Origin: JAWLHK01 sp041690355 [NCBI: bacterium]
Lineage (GTDB): Bacteria > J088 > JAWLBW01
Reading direction: 5' to 3'
Assembly: GCA_041690355.1 (NCBI GenBank)
Contig: JAWLHK010000007.1
Coordinates: forward strand, 1 to 64,000
DNA length: 64,000 nt
Notes under the pieces: model-generated
Seen by the model: only the letters and a program-made list of their open reading frames with translations
Database searches by the model: none
Told to the model about the DNA's origin: nothing
Translations under genes and position numbers: made by a program
Shown here: one piece after another, positions 35,155 through 42,287 of the stretch
How the letters are laid out: each line of letters starts with the position of its first letter
How positions within the stretch are numbered: the first letter of the stretch is position 1

Positions 35155-35676
35155 TCAGAGCGCCTGCTTCGAGTTCTGAATTTTCTCCTGCAGCATGAGC
35201 AGCGCATCGAGAACCGTCTCGGGGCGCGGCGGGCAACCGGGGATGTAGACGTCGACGGGAATGATCTTGTCGATCCCCTGCACGACCGAGTAGTTGCGGT
35301 AGAAGCCGCCCGAGGTGGCGCACGCGCCGAACGAGATGACCCATTTGGGCTCGGTCATCTGGTCGTAGATGCGCCGCAGGATGGGGGCCTGCTTGTGGAC
35401 GATCGTGCCGACGACCATGAGCAGGTCGGCCTGGCGCGGCGAAAAGCGCGGCAGGGCCGCCCCGAAGCGGTCGGTATCGTAATGGCCGGCGCTGGTCGCC
35501 ATGTACTCCATGCCGCAGCAGGCGGTCACGAAGGGGTAGTTGAAGAGCGAATACTTGCGGGCCCAGCCGATGGCCGCGTCGAGTTTCGTCGTGACGGCGA
35601 CCGCCTCCTGTCCGGGACGGGCCGGCGTGGCGCCCCCCGACGGGGCCGGGGGCCGCGTGTTGGGATTGGCGAACAT
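35155..35676 (-). CDS. nuoB: NADH-quinone oxidoreductase subunit B (NuoB-like)
   Basis: A 173-residue complex I subunit B homologue. All four ligands for the N2 [4Fe-4S] cluster are present: tandem C53-C54 ([12 protein letters not shown]), C119 ([15 protein letters not shown]) and C148 ([10 protein letters not shown]). The N-terminal 30 residues are a non-conserved Pro/Ala-rich tail. Its place is strange: it lies alone between hscB (10 bases) and hscA (87 bases), far from any other nuo gene in the window. It may be a true complex I subunit produced with the cluster assembly machinery, or a duplicate or specialised paralogue. Confidence 0.9.
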   Translation of the reverse strand: MFANPNTRPPAPSGGATPARPGQEAVAVTTKLDAAIGWARKYSLFNYPFVTACCGMEYMATSAGHYDTDRFGAALPRFSPRQADLLMVVGTIVHKQAPILRRIYDQMTEPKWVISFGACATSGGFYRNYSVVQGIDKIIPVDVYIPGCPPRPETVLDALLMLQEKIQNSKQAL

Positions 35677-35686
35677 GAGAAAACTC

Positions 35687-36277
35687 CTAGACCGCCCGCT
35701 GCATGCATTCGCCCTCGAGGTCGCGCAGCAGCGAGCCGAAAAACGTAAGGCGTTGCAGATGCGCCGCTATCCGCCCGAGCGCTTCAATGCGCCCCGGGCC
35801 GGCAGGCAGCGCGGCGAATTCCGCGTCGATCGCCGCTCGGGCGTCGGCCGCGCGATGTTCCACTTCGTCGCGCACCCCCTGCCGGTCTCCGCCGTCGGCG
35901 CGTTCGCGCAGGGCGAACTGCTCGGCGACGAAACCGGGGTCGGGTTTCAGCGACGCGGGGGCGGGTCCGCCTTCGAGCGCCACCAGCCGGGCCGCGCGCC
36001 GCAGCGGGTCGCGCAGCGTGGCATAGGCGTCGTTGACGAGCGTGCTCAGCCGCCGCGCGGCGGCGGCGTCGTCGGGCCGGCGATCCGGATGCACGAGACG
36101 CGAAGCCCGCAGATAGGCCTTCTCGAGGTCCGGGCGCCGCAGCGCATACGCCCTCGGCAGCCCGAGGATGCGGAAGGGATCGCAATCGGCCACGCCGCGC
36201 AACGGCTGAAGCGCCCCGCAGGCTTCGCAGGCGACCGGGGTCGCGAGCGCGGCGGCGCAGGCAACGCAGGCGCTCAT
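35687..36277 (-). CDS. hscB: Fe-S assembly co-chaperone HscB (J-domain) with N-terminal zinc-finger
   Basis: A 196-residue J-type co-chaperone that stimulates HscA ATPase and delivers IscU. The J domain has the HPD tripeptide at 63-65 (LVHPDRR). Two CxxC pairs at C4/C7 and C17/C20 form an N-terminal metal-binding domain like that of eukaryotic HSC20 and absent from E. coli HscB. The C-terminal helical domain, which binds IscU, covers about 110-190. The start overlaps the iscA stop (TGATG). The next gene in the operon is nuoB. Confidence 0.88.
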   Translation of the reverse strand: MSACVACAAALATPVACEACGALQPLRGVADCDPFRILGLPRAYALRRPDLEKAYLRASRLVHPDRRPDDAAAARRLSTLVNDAYATLRDPLRRAARLVALEGGPAPASLKPDPGFVAEQFALRERADGGDRQGVRDEVEHRAADARAAIDAEFAALPAGPGRIEALGRIAAHLQRLTFFGSLLRDLEGECMQRAV

Positions 36278-36615
36278 CACTCCACCATGAACGAGGTGCC
36301 GCAGCCGCAGGCCTGCACGACGTTCGGGTTCGAGAAGGTGAATTTACGGTTCAGGACGCTGGTGCCGCCGTAGTCGATCTGGGTGCCGTTGATGAACAGG
36401 TAGCTCTTGCGATCGACGAGCAGCCGCAGGCCTTCGGATTCCTGCACCTGGTCGAATTTCGTCGGCGCCTTGTCGAAGGAGAGGTTGTAGCTCATCCCCG
36501 AACAGCCGCCCCCTTTGACGCCGATGCGCAGGTAGGCCTCGGAGGGTTCGAGCCCCTCTTTCGTCATGGCGTTCCGGATCGTTTCGGCCGCGGCCGCCGT
36601 GAGGGTCACCGCCAT
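36277..36615 (-). CDS. iscA: Iron-sulfur cluster assembly A-type protein (IscA/ErpA family)
   Basis: A 112-residue A-type carrier with the three cluster cysteines C38 (GGGCSGMSY), C103 and C105 (QACGCGTSF). It carries or inserts [Fe-S] clusters into target proteins. Position between iscU and hscB favours IscA, although sequence alone does not separate IscA from ErpA or SufA. The gap to iscU is only two bases, so the genes are co-translated. Confidence 0.92.
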   Translation of the reverse strand: MAVTLTAAAAETIRNAMTKEGLEPSEAYLRIGVKGGGCSGMSYNLSFDKAPTKFDQVQESEGLRLLVDRKSYLFINGTQIDYGGTSVLNRKFTFSNPNVVQACGCGTSFMVE

Positions 36616-36617
36616 GA

Positions 36618-37040
36618 TCAGCTGCCCGCCTTCTCGGCCCGGGCAGAGCCGTGTTTCAGCTTGTAGTCGTCGATGGCCGCCTTGATGGCGTCTTCGGCCA
36701 GCACCGAGCAATGGATCTTGACGGGCGGCAGCGCCAGCTCGGCGTGAAGGTCTTCGCTGCGGATCTCGGCGGCCTGATCCAGTGTGCGCCCCTTGAGCCA
36801 CTCGGTGGCGAGCGAACTGGAGGCGATTGCAGAACCGCAACCGAACGTCTTGAACTTCGCATCTTCGATGACGCCGTCGCGCACCTTGAGCTGCAGCTTC
36901 ATGACGTCGCCGCAGTCTGCCGCGCCGACGATCCCCGTGCCCACCGAGGGGTCCGAGGCGTCGAGGCTGCCGAGGTTCCGGGGGTTTTCTGCGTGTTCGC
37001 GTGCCTTGTCGCTGTCAGCCATGTCAGCCATGTCAGCCAT
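36618..37040 (-). CDS. iscU: Iron-sulfur cluster scaffold IscU
   Basis: A 140-residue IscU scaffold. Cluster ligands C43 (AADCGDV), C68 (FGCGSAIASSS) and C111 (IHCSV) and the HscA-recognition motif LPPVK (104-108) are intact. The N-terminus begins with three copies of the nine-base unit ATGGCTGAC (MADMADMAD), giving three possible start codons; GGGAGA ten bases before the first ATG favours 37040. No cysteine desulfurase gene lies between iscR and iscU, so IscS must be encoded elsewhere. Confidence 0.94.
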   Translation of the reverse strand: MADMADMADSDKAREHAENPRNLGSLDASDPSVGTGIVGAADCGDVMKLQLKVRDGVIEDAKFKTFGCGSAIASSSLATEWLKGRTLDQAAEIRSEDLHAELALPPVKIHCSVLAEDAIKAAIDDYKLKHGSARAEKAGS

Positions 37041-37057
37041 GATCGTTTGTCTCTCCC

Positions 37058-37489
37058 TTACGCGATTTCCGATTGCACGCCTCCGAGGCGGATGAACTCA
37101 TCGAGCGTCATGTTGCGCACGAAGTCGACGAGCTGCTGATTGAGCATCCGCATGGAGCTGCGGATCGAACAATGACCGATAAGGCCGCAGCACCCGGTCT
37201 CACGCGCCTCGCAGCAGGGGGTCAGGTTCATGGGCCCTTCGACGGCCGAGACGACCTCGCCCAGGCGGATCTTGCCGACGGCCTGTTCGAGCGTGTAGCC
37301 GCCCGTGGCCCCCCGGCGCGTGGCGATGAGGCCGTTGCGCGCCAGCGACTTGAGGATATTCGCCGTCAACGAGAGGGGAATCGCGTTATGTTCGGCGATT
37401 TCCCGGGCGCTCACCGGCGTACCCGTCTTGCCGTGCATATAGACGAGGGCGATGAGGCTGTACTCGACTTTGCGCGTGACCTGGAACAT
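37058..37489 (-). CDS. iscR: Rrf2 family regulator, IscR-like
   Basis: A 143-residue winged-helix Rrf2 regulator. The DNA-binding part has YSLIALVYM and the recognition region TANILKSLARNGLI. Cysteines C92, C93, C100, C101 and C107 lie in the ligand region (IscR needs three Cys and a His), so it can probably sense an Fe-S cluster. It is the first gene of the isc cluster and probably represses it. A 19-base imperfect palindrome lies directly upstream of its start. It is 17 bases from iscU. Confidence 0.9.
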   Translation of the reverse strand: MFQVTRKVEYSLIALVYMHGKTGTPVSAREIAEHNAIPLSLTANILKSLARNGLIATRRGATGGYTLEQAVGKIRLGEVVSAVEGPMNLTPCCEARETGCCGLIGHCSIRSSMRMLNQQLVDFVRNMTLDEFIRLGGVQSEIA

Positions 37490-37494
37490 GCAAT

Positions 37495-37513
37495 TGGCAC
37501 CGTTTTAGTACCA
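37495..37513. promoter_or_regulatory. Candidate IscR operator upstream of iscR
   Basis: TGGCACCGTTTTAGTACCA is a near-perfect 19-base palindrome six bases upstream of the iscR ATG. Rrf2 regulators bind palindromes of this size and often autoregulate. Confidence 0.5.
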
Positions 37514-37533
37514 TTTCATCATACCAGATCCGC

Positions 37534-37937
37534 AAATTGACGATTTACGATTGACGATTGACGATTTTCAGAAAAAAAACCAGTCTTGTCCAGAATCGGT
37601 TCAGCGCGTGACCGTTCGGCCTGAGGAGCCGGGCCTTGGAAATCGAGGTTCAATTCGGACGGCATCGTCTCGCAAGGTTGTCGGCCCCGGCGTCTCGAAG
37701 GCTCAGAGCCGCATGAACACCGGGATCCAGAGCTTCAGAACACGCAATTGCTGAGGTGGCGAGCAAGATCCTGCAGACATTCTGACCCCTCGACAGGCGG
37801 GGCGACAGGATCAGCGGAATCTCAGAATTCCAGCTGCCATCTGTTCCCTTTCCTGGACAGCACTGTAAAAAACCAGGAAAGAACCAAGGCGGCGCTTGCC
37901 AGGGTCCGCTCAATCGTCAATTGTCAATCGTCAATCG
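37534..37937. repeat. 400-bp non-coding insert flanked by inverted heptamer arrays
   Basis: Left array 37534-37568: five units of the GATTGAC/GATTTAC theme. Right array 37911-37937: GTCAATC/GTCAATT, the inverse theme. Between them 340 bases of lower GC DNA hold two small spurious ORFs, one of which begins inside the left array, and no protein I can support. The right array starts on the stop codon of the epimerase gene (37931). The left array is followed by an A8 run and ACC, as is the array at 58.03 kb. The two flanks can pair along about 25 bases, so a transcript would form a long stem. Confidence 0.7.
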
Positions 37938-38926
37938 AGGTAGCGGTTTTCGCGGAGCCAGGCGTAGGCGCGCATGATGGCGTCATCGATGGGGCGGGGC
38001 GCGAAACCCAGCTCGCGCGTCGCCTTCGCGTGGCTGAAGTGGAAGTAGTAGCGGCTCGCGCGCGCGAGCGTCAGGTCGAGACGCGGCTCGCGGCCGCTCA
38101 TGCGCCCCGACCACTGGCCTCCGAGCCCCCCCATCCAGACAAAGGGATAGGGGATGCGCGTGCGCGGCGCCCGTGCCCCGACGAGCGAGGCGATACGCTC
38201 CAGCACCGCCTGGTGCGTCAGGTTCTCGCGGGTGAGGATATACCGCTCTCCCCGGCGCCCCTTTTCCCAGGCGAGAATCTGCCCGGCACAGACGTCCTCG
38301 ACGTCGACGTAGGAACTGCCGCCGCGCACGAAGCCGGGAACCTTGCCGCGCACGACCTCGACGATCATCCGCCCGATGTTCGGCCGCACATCCCAGCTGC
38401 CGAACATGGAGCCGGGGTTCACGATGACGACGTCCTGCCCGGCGGCCGCGGCCTCGCGGCAGACGTCTTCGGCCGCGCGCTTGGTAATGGCGTAGTGAAA
38501 GGGAAACCGATCGAGGTTGAACGGCGTCTCTTCGTCGGCCGTCACGCCGGGCTCGAGCGAGCCGGCCACCGCCGATACCGTGCTGGTGTGCACCACGCGC
38601 GGCACACCCGCCTTGAAAGCGGCGACGAGCACGTTGCGAGTTCCCTCGACATTGGTGCGCCACATCTCGCCCGGATCCGGAACGAACATGCGCGTATCGC
38701 CCGCGACGTGAAAGACGACGTCGCAGGCGCGCATGGGCCCCTCGAGGCTGGCGGGATCGCGTACGTCGCCCTGAGTGTACTCGACGTCGAGCCCTTCGAG
38801 CGGAACCCGCCGGCTGCCGGGACGCACGAACACGCGCACCCGGACGCCGCGCGCCAGCAGCGCGCGCACGAGGTTGGCGCCGACGAATCCGGTGGCGCCG
38901 GTGACGAAAGCCCGGGGTGCAGCCAT
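37931..38926 (-). CDS. NAD-dependent epimerase/dehydratase (hopanoid-associated HpnA-like SDR)
   Basis: A 331-residue extended SDR. NAD(P) motif TGATGFVGANL at the N-terminus; catalytic YxxxK as YAITKRAAE; NPGSMFG after it. Family neighbours are dihydroflavonol reductases, GDP/UDP-sugar epimerases and the hopanoid-associated HpnA. No hopanoid or sugar partner gene is adjacent, so the substrate is open. It begins just three bases after the HIT gene stop (TGATC), suggesting coupling. Its TGA stop is the first half of the heptamer array at 37911-37937. Confidence 0.78.
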   Translation of the reverse strand: MAAPRAFVTGATGFVGANLVRALLARGVRVRVFVRPGSRRVPLEGLDVEYTQGDVRDPASLEGPMRACDVVFHVAGDTRMFVPDPGEMWRTNVEGTRNVLVAAFKAGVPRVVHTSTVSAVAGSLEPGVTADEETPFNLDRFPFHYAITKRAAEDVCREAAAAGQDVVIVNPGSMFGSWDVRPNIGRMIVEVVRGKVPGFVRGGSSYVDVEDVCAGQILAWEKGRRGERYILTRENLTHQAVLERIASLVGARAPRTRIPYPFVWMGGLGGQWSGRMSGREPRLDLTLARASRYYFHFSHAKATRELGFAPRPIDDAIMRAYAWLRENRYLD

Positions 38927-38928
38927 GA

Positions 38929-39279
38929 TCAGGCCGGGAACGGAGGCCAGCCCATCGGACGGCCGCCGACCAGGTGCAGGTGGAGGTGGAAGACCGTCTG
39001 GCCCGCTTCGGCCCCGGTGTTGAGGACGGTACGGTAGCCGCCGGCTTCGATGCCGAATTCGCGCGCGAGGTCTCCCGCGACCCGCACGACGTGGCCGACC
39101 AGCGCCTCGTCTTCGGGGGCGATGGCCGAGACCGAGGCGATGTGTTTCTTCGGAATCACGAGCAGGTGCACGGGGGCCTGCGGGTTGATGTCATGAAAGG
39201 CGACCACCCGGTCGTCGCTCCAGGCGATCTTCGCGGGAATATCGCCGCGCACGATCTTACAGAAAAGGCAGTCTGACAT
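38929..39279 (-). CDS. HIT family protein (histidine triad nucleotide hydrolase)
   Basis: A 116-residue Hint-type HIT protein. The triad is H98-x-H100-x-H102 (FHLHLHLVGG), with the family's N-terminal CLFCKIVRG containing a zinc-type Cys pair (C4, C7). Hint proteins hydrolyse AMP-lysine and aminoacyl-adenylates. It lies 17 bases after the HD-GYP gene and just before the SDR gene, so all three may be one transcript. Confidence 0.9.
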   Translation of the reverse strand: MSDCLFCKIVRGDIPAKIAWSDDRVVAFHDINPQAPVHLLVIPKKHIASVSAIAPEDEALVGHVVRVAGDLAREFGIEAGGYRTVLNTGAEAGQTVFHLHLHLVGGRPMGWPPFPA

Positions 39280-39296
39280 CGCGGTAACTTCAAAAC

Positions 39297-39995
39297 TCAG
39301 AAAGAGGTTTCGCTGGCGTACTCGGCCGTAACGCGCAGGTAGATTTCGCGCTCGATGAACACGGTGACCAGATGGGGGTCGAAGAGCCGGCCGGCCATGT
39401 TGCGCAACGTGCCGAGCGCCGCGTCCCGCGGCAGCGGCGGCTTGTACGGGCGCTCGCTCACCATCGTATCATAGGTGTCGCAGACGGCGATGATGCGGCT
39501 GCCAAGGGGGATGCGGTCGCCCCCCAGCCCCGCCGGATATCCCGAGCCGTCCCAGCGTTCGTGGTGATGGCGCACGAGCGGGAGCACCTCGACGAAGAAC
39601 GGGCTCCCTTCGAGCATGCGCATACCAATCTCGGGGTGCGACTGGATGTGCAGAAATTCTTCTTCGGTCAGCTTGCCGGGCTTCTTGAGCACGCCGTCGT
39701 CGACGCCGACCTTGCCCAGATCATGCAGAAACGCCCCCATCTCGAGTACTTCGCGCTCGTCTTCACTCAGCCCCAGCTCACGGGCCAGTTCGACACACAG
39801 CTTGCGCACGCGGTTGCTGTGGCCGCGCGTGATGCTGTCCTTGGCCTCCAGGGCCTCGGCAAGCAGCCTGACGGCGTCCCGGCGCGCATCCCGCAGCCAG
39901 AGAGCCTGCCGGCGCAGAGACTCGTTTTCCTGCTCGAGACGCGCCAGTCTCAACAGCATCTCGGCCTGCGTCTCAGTTTGTTTTTCGGCGTGCAT
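39297..39995 (-). CDS. HD-GYP domain protein (probable cyclic di-GMP phosphodiesterase)
   Basis: A 232-residue protein with an intact HD-GYP domain: HSNRVRK, LHDLGKVGVDD, QSHPEIG, VRHHHERWDGSGYP and IIAVCDTYDTMVSERPY. It should hydrolyse cyclic di-GMP to GMP or pGpG. A short coiled coil (RLARLEQENESLRRQ) precedes the domain; there is no sensory or membrane domain, so it may respond through partner proteins. Start: ATG 39995 is chosen because an earlier in-frame ATG (40052) overlaps a promoter -10 box; the longer form would be 251 residues. It is the active counterpart to the degenerate HD protein at 31.9 kb. Confidence 0.85.
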   Translation of the reverse strand: MHAEKQTETQAEMLLRLARLEQENESLRRQALWLRDARRDAVRLLAEALEAKDSITRGHSNRVRKLCVELARELGLSEDEREVLEMGAFLHDLGKVGVDDGVLKKPGKLTEEEFLHIQSHPEIGMRMLEGSPFFVEVLPLVRHHHERWDGSGYPAGLGGDRIPLGSRIIAVCDTYDTMVSERPYKPPLPRDAALGTLRNMAGRLFDPHLVTVFIEREIYLRVTAEYASETSF

Positions 39996-40050
39996 CTCAG
40001 TTTGCGCGTACGGGCGGGGGATCGGGCTCGCGTCTCCCGGGGAAAGGGTC

Positions 40051-40078
40051 ATTATATCGCAGGAGCGGCCCTCATCAA
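40051..40078 (-). promoter_or_regulatory. Sigma70-like promoter upstream of the HD-GYP gene
   Basis: TTGATG (40073-40078) and TATAAT (40051-40056) on the minus strand, 16 bases apart. The -10 box covers the ATG at 40052, which argues for translation starting at 39995. Confidence 0.45.
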
Positions 40079-40166
40079 CACCGCTCCGGGAAGCGGGCGA
40101 AATTTCAAGCAAATCGGCAACATAGCAAATTGAGAATGCGCGGGCGGTGATCTAGAATGACAGGGA

Positions 40167-41315
40167 ATGGAAAAGGTTCTCGTTCACGGAAAACTGGCTG
40201 ACGCCCCGCCCCCCCCGGTTCCCGACCGGGCGTTGCGGCGCCAGATTCTCTTCGTCGTCGTCAGCGTCCTCCTGCACCTGAGCATCGCCGCCGGGTTGCG
40301 CGAGGTGACGCCCGCGCGGCACGAGAACGCCGAGGCCGAACCGGCGCGGATCGAGTTCGAGGTCGTCCAGGAGGCGGCACCGGCCCGGACGGCCCCGCCG
40401 CCCCCCGCCCCCGTCGTCCGCGAACAGCCTGCGCAGCCCCAGACGCCGGCGCAGGCGGCGCCGAAACAGATCGTCGAATTGCCCGAAGCGCCCGAGCAGG
40501 CCCCCGACAAGCCGAGTTATCTGGCAGAACGGGACATGCGGGCCGAAGAAGAAACCCTCGCACGCAAGCTCGGCGAAGCGACCAATCAGCGCCAGGACGG
40601 CGCCGCCCCGCAGAAGACCGACCCGCGCGCCATGCGCCAGGACGGCGCCGAAGATGCGCCGAAGCCGGCTCTCGAAGCGCGCCCGGGACAGGCGGGGCCC
40701 GGCCGCGAACGTGCCGGCGAAACGCAGGCGGTGCCGAGCGTGCAGGCCGGAAGCGAACTCTCCGACATACAGGGCGACGGCGTCGAGCTCCCCGCCGGCG
40801 CCCGCGACGGGCGCGCAGAGACGGCCCGCGCCGAACGCGGCGGCGGCCAGGCCGGCAGCCGCCCGATGTCGCCCCCCTCGCTGCTGCCGACCCAGAACCA
40901 GCTCGCGAAGCTCGTCGAGCCCGCCCAGCGCAACCTGCTCGAGGCGAAGCGCGGCGACGTCACGCTGCTTAACGCGCGCAGCAGCGAGATGGCGAAGTAC
41001 GTTATCGCCCGCGCGAAGCGCATCTACAGCTTTCTCAACATCAACGCCCCGATGCTGACCGTTTACTACGAAGACGTGCGCGGCATGCATTTCCCCGTCG
41101 CCGTCGACGCCATCCTCGACCGGCAGGGTAAAATTCTGGGCGTCGAGACCGTGGCCACGAGCGGCAGCGGCAAGATCGATCGCCTGGTCATCGATTCCGC
41201 CCGCGCCGGGCTGCAGAATCAGGGGCCGCCCCCCGCCGAGGCGTTCACGGGCGGCGACACGTTCCGCTTCCGCTTCGCCCTCTTCGCCGACCATATCGAA
41301 GCCGGCACGCCCTGA
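40167..41315 (+). CDS. TonB/TolA-like energy transducer
   Basis: A 382-residue protein with a short cytoplasmic N-terminus, one transmembrane helix (ILFVVVSVLLHLSIAAGL, about residues 27-44), a long Pro/Ala/Glu/Gln linker (about 50-245) and a C-terminal TonB-like domain. The last 120 residues carry YVIARAKRIYSFLN and FPVAVDAILDRQGKILGVE, the usual TonB C-terminal strand-helix-strand. It would span the periplasm and couple the inner-membrane proton force to outer-membrane receptors or the Tol system. No exbB/exbD or tolQ/R is nearby. Confidence 0.78.
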   Translation: MEKVLVHGKLADAPPPPVPDRALRRQILFVVVSVLLHLSIAAGLREVTPARHENAEAEPARIEFEVVQEAAPARTAPPPPAPVVREQPAQPQTPAQAAPKQIVELPEAPEQAPDKPSYLAERDMRAEEETLARKLGEATNQRQDGAAPQKTDPRAMRQDGAEDAPKPALEARPGQAGPGRERAGETQAVPSVQAGSELSDIQGDGVELPAGARDGRAETARAERGGGQAGSRPMSPPSLLPTQNQLAKLVEPAQRNLLEAKRGDVTLLNARSSEMAKYVIARAKRIYSFLNINAPMLTVYYEDVRGMHFPVAVDAILDRQGKILGVETVATSGSGKIDRLVIDSARAGLQNQGPPPAEAFTGGDTFRFRFALFADHIEAGTP

Positions 41316-41390
41316 TTCCCACCCTGTGCGCGTCGCCCGGGTAACGGCCCGCCCTGCCGCCGGGAATTCCGAAGCGACGATAATGGGGGC

Positions 41391-42242
41391 ATGAACGCCT
41401 TGAAGACCACCATGCTGCTGGCGGCCCTGACCGGCCTGCTGCTCTTCTTCGGTCAGATGCTCGGCGGCAATCAGGGGCTCGTCGTCGCCTTCGGCCTGGC
41501 CGTCGTCCTGAACTTCGGTTCCTACTTCTTCTCCGACCGCATCGTCCTGCGCCTCTACCGGGCCCAGGAGGTGACCGAAGCCGAGGCGCCGCGGCTCTAC
41601 GCCATCGTCGCACGCCTCACGCAGAAAGCGCGCATGCCCATGCCGCGCGTCTTCCGGATCCCCACGGACACCCCGAACGCCTTCGCCACCGGGCGCAGCC
41701 CGAAACACGCCGTGGTCGCGGCGACCGACGGCATCCTGCGCCTGCTCAGCGAAGAGGAACTGGAGGGGGTCATGGCCCACGAGCTCGCCCACGTCCAGAA
41801 CCGCGACATCCTCATCAGTTCCGTCGTCGCCACCCTGGCCGGCGCAATTGCCATGCTGGCCAGCATGGTGCGCTGGGGAGCCATCTTCGGCGGCTTCGGC
41901 GGGCGCGGCAGCGATGACCGCAGCAACGTCTTCGCCGCCCTGGCCATGGCCATCGTGGCGCCGATCATCGCCCTGCTCATTCAGCTTGCCGTTTCGCGCA
42001 CCCGCGAATTTCAGGCCGACGCCAGCGGCGCCCGTCTCGCCGGCAATCCGCGCGCGCTCGCCTCGGCCCTGCGGCGCATTCACGCCGGTATCCAGACGCG
42101 CCCGCTGGCGGCGACACCGGGACGCGAAGCCAGCGCGCACCTGTTCATCGCGAATCCATTTCGCGGACGCACCTTCGTGAACCTCTTCAGCACCCACCCG
42201 CCGCTCGAAGAGCGGGTCGCGCGCCTCGACGCCATGCTCTGA
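41391..42242 (+). CDS. htpX: Zinc metalloprotease HtpX homologue (M48)
   Basis: A 283-residue M48 membrane protease for damaged membrane proteins. Two N-terminal hydrophobic segments (about 8-45), active site HELAH (H130, E131, H134), two further membrane segments and the third zinc ligand in SRTREFQADAS. The C-terminal THPPLEERVARL is diagnostic. Length and order match the family. It is alone, convergent with the TPR lipoprotein. Confidence 0.93.
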   Translation: MNALKTTMLLAALTGLLLFFGQMLGGNQGLVVAFGLAVVLNFGSYFFSDRIVLRLYRAQEVTEAEAPRLYAIVARLTQKARMPMPRVFRIPTDTPNAFATGRSPKHAVVAATDGILRLLSEEELEGVMAHELAHVQNRDILISSVVATLAGAIAMLASMVRWGAIFGGFGGRGSDDRSNVFAALAMAIVAPIIALLIQLAVSRTREFQADASGARLAGNPRALASALRRIHAGIQTRPLAATPGREASAHLFIANPFRGRTFVNLFSTHPPLEERVARLDAML

Positions 42243-42287
42243 GCACGCGGAAGGGAAGGTACGGAAGGCGGCTGCGCCGCACGCGGC

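Noticed and set aside
37551-37913. Two small ORFs (67 and 87 codons, opposite strands) in the 37.5-kb insert
   Set aside because: One begins inside the heptamer array and neither has a ribosome site, codon pattern or family motif; the insert is better read as non-coding.
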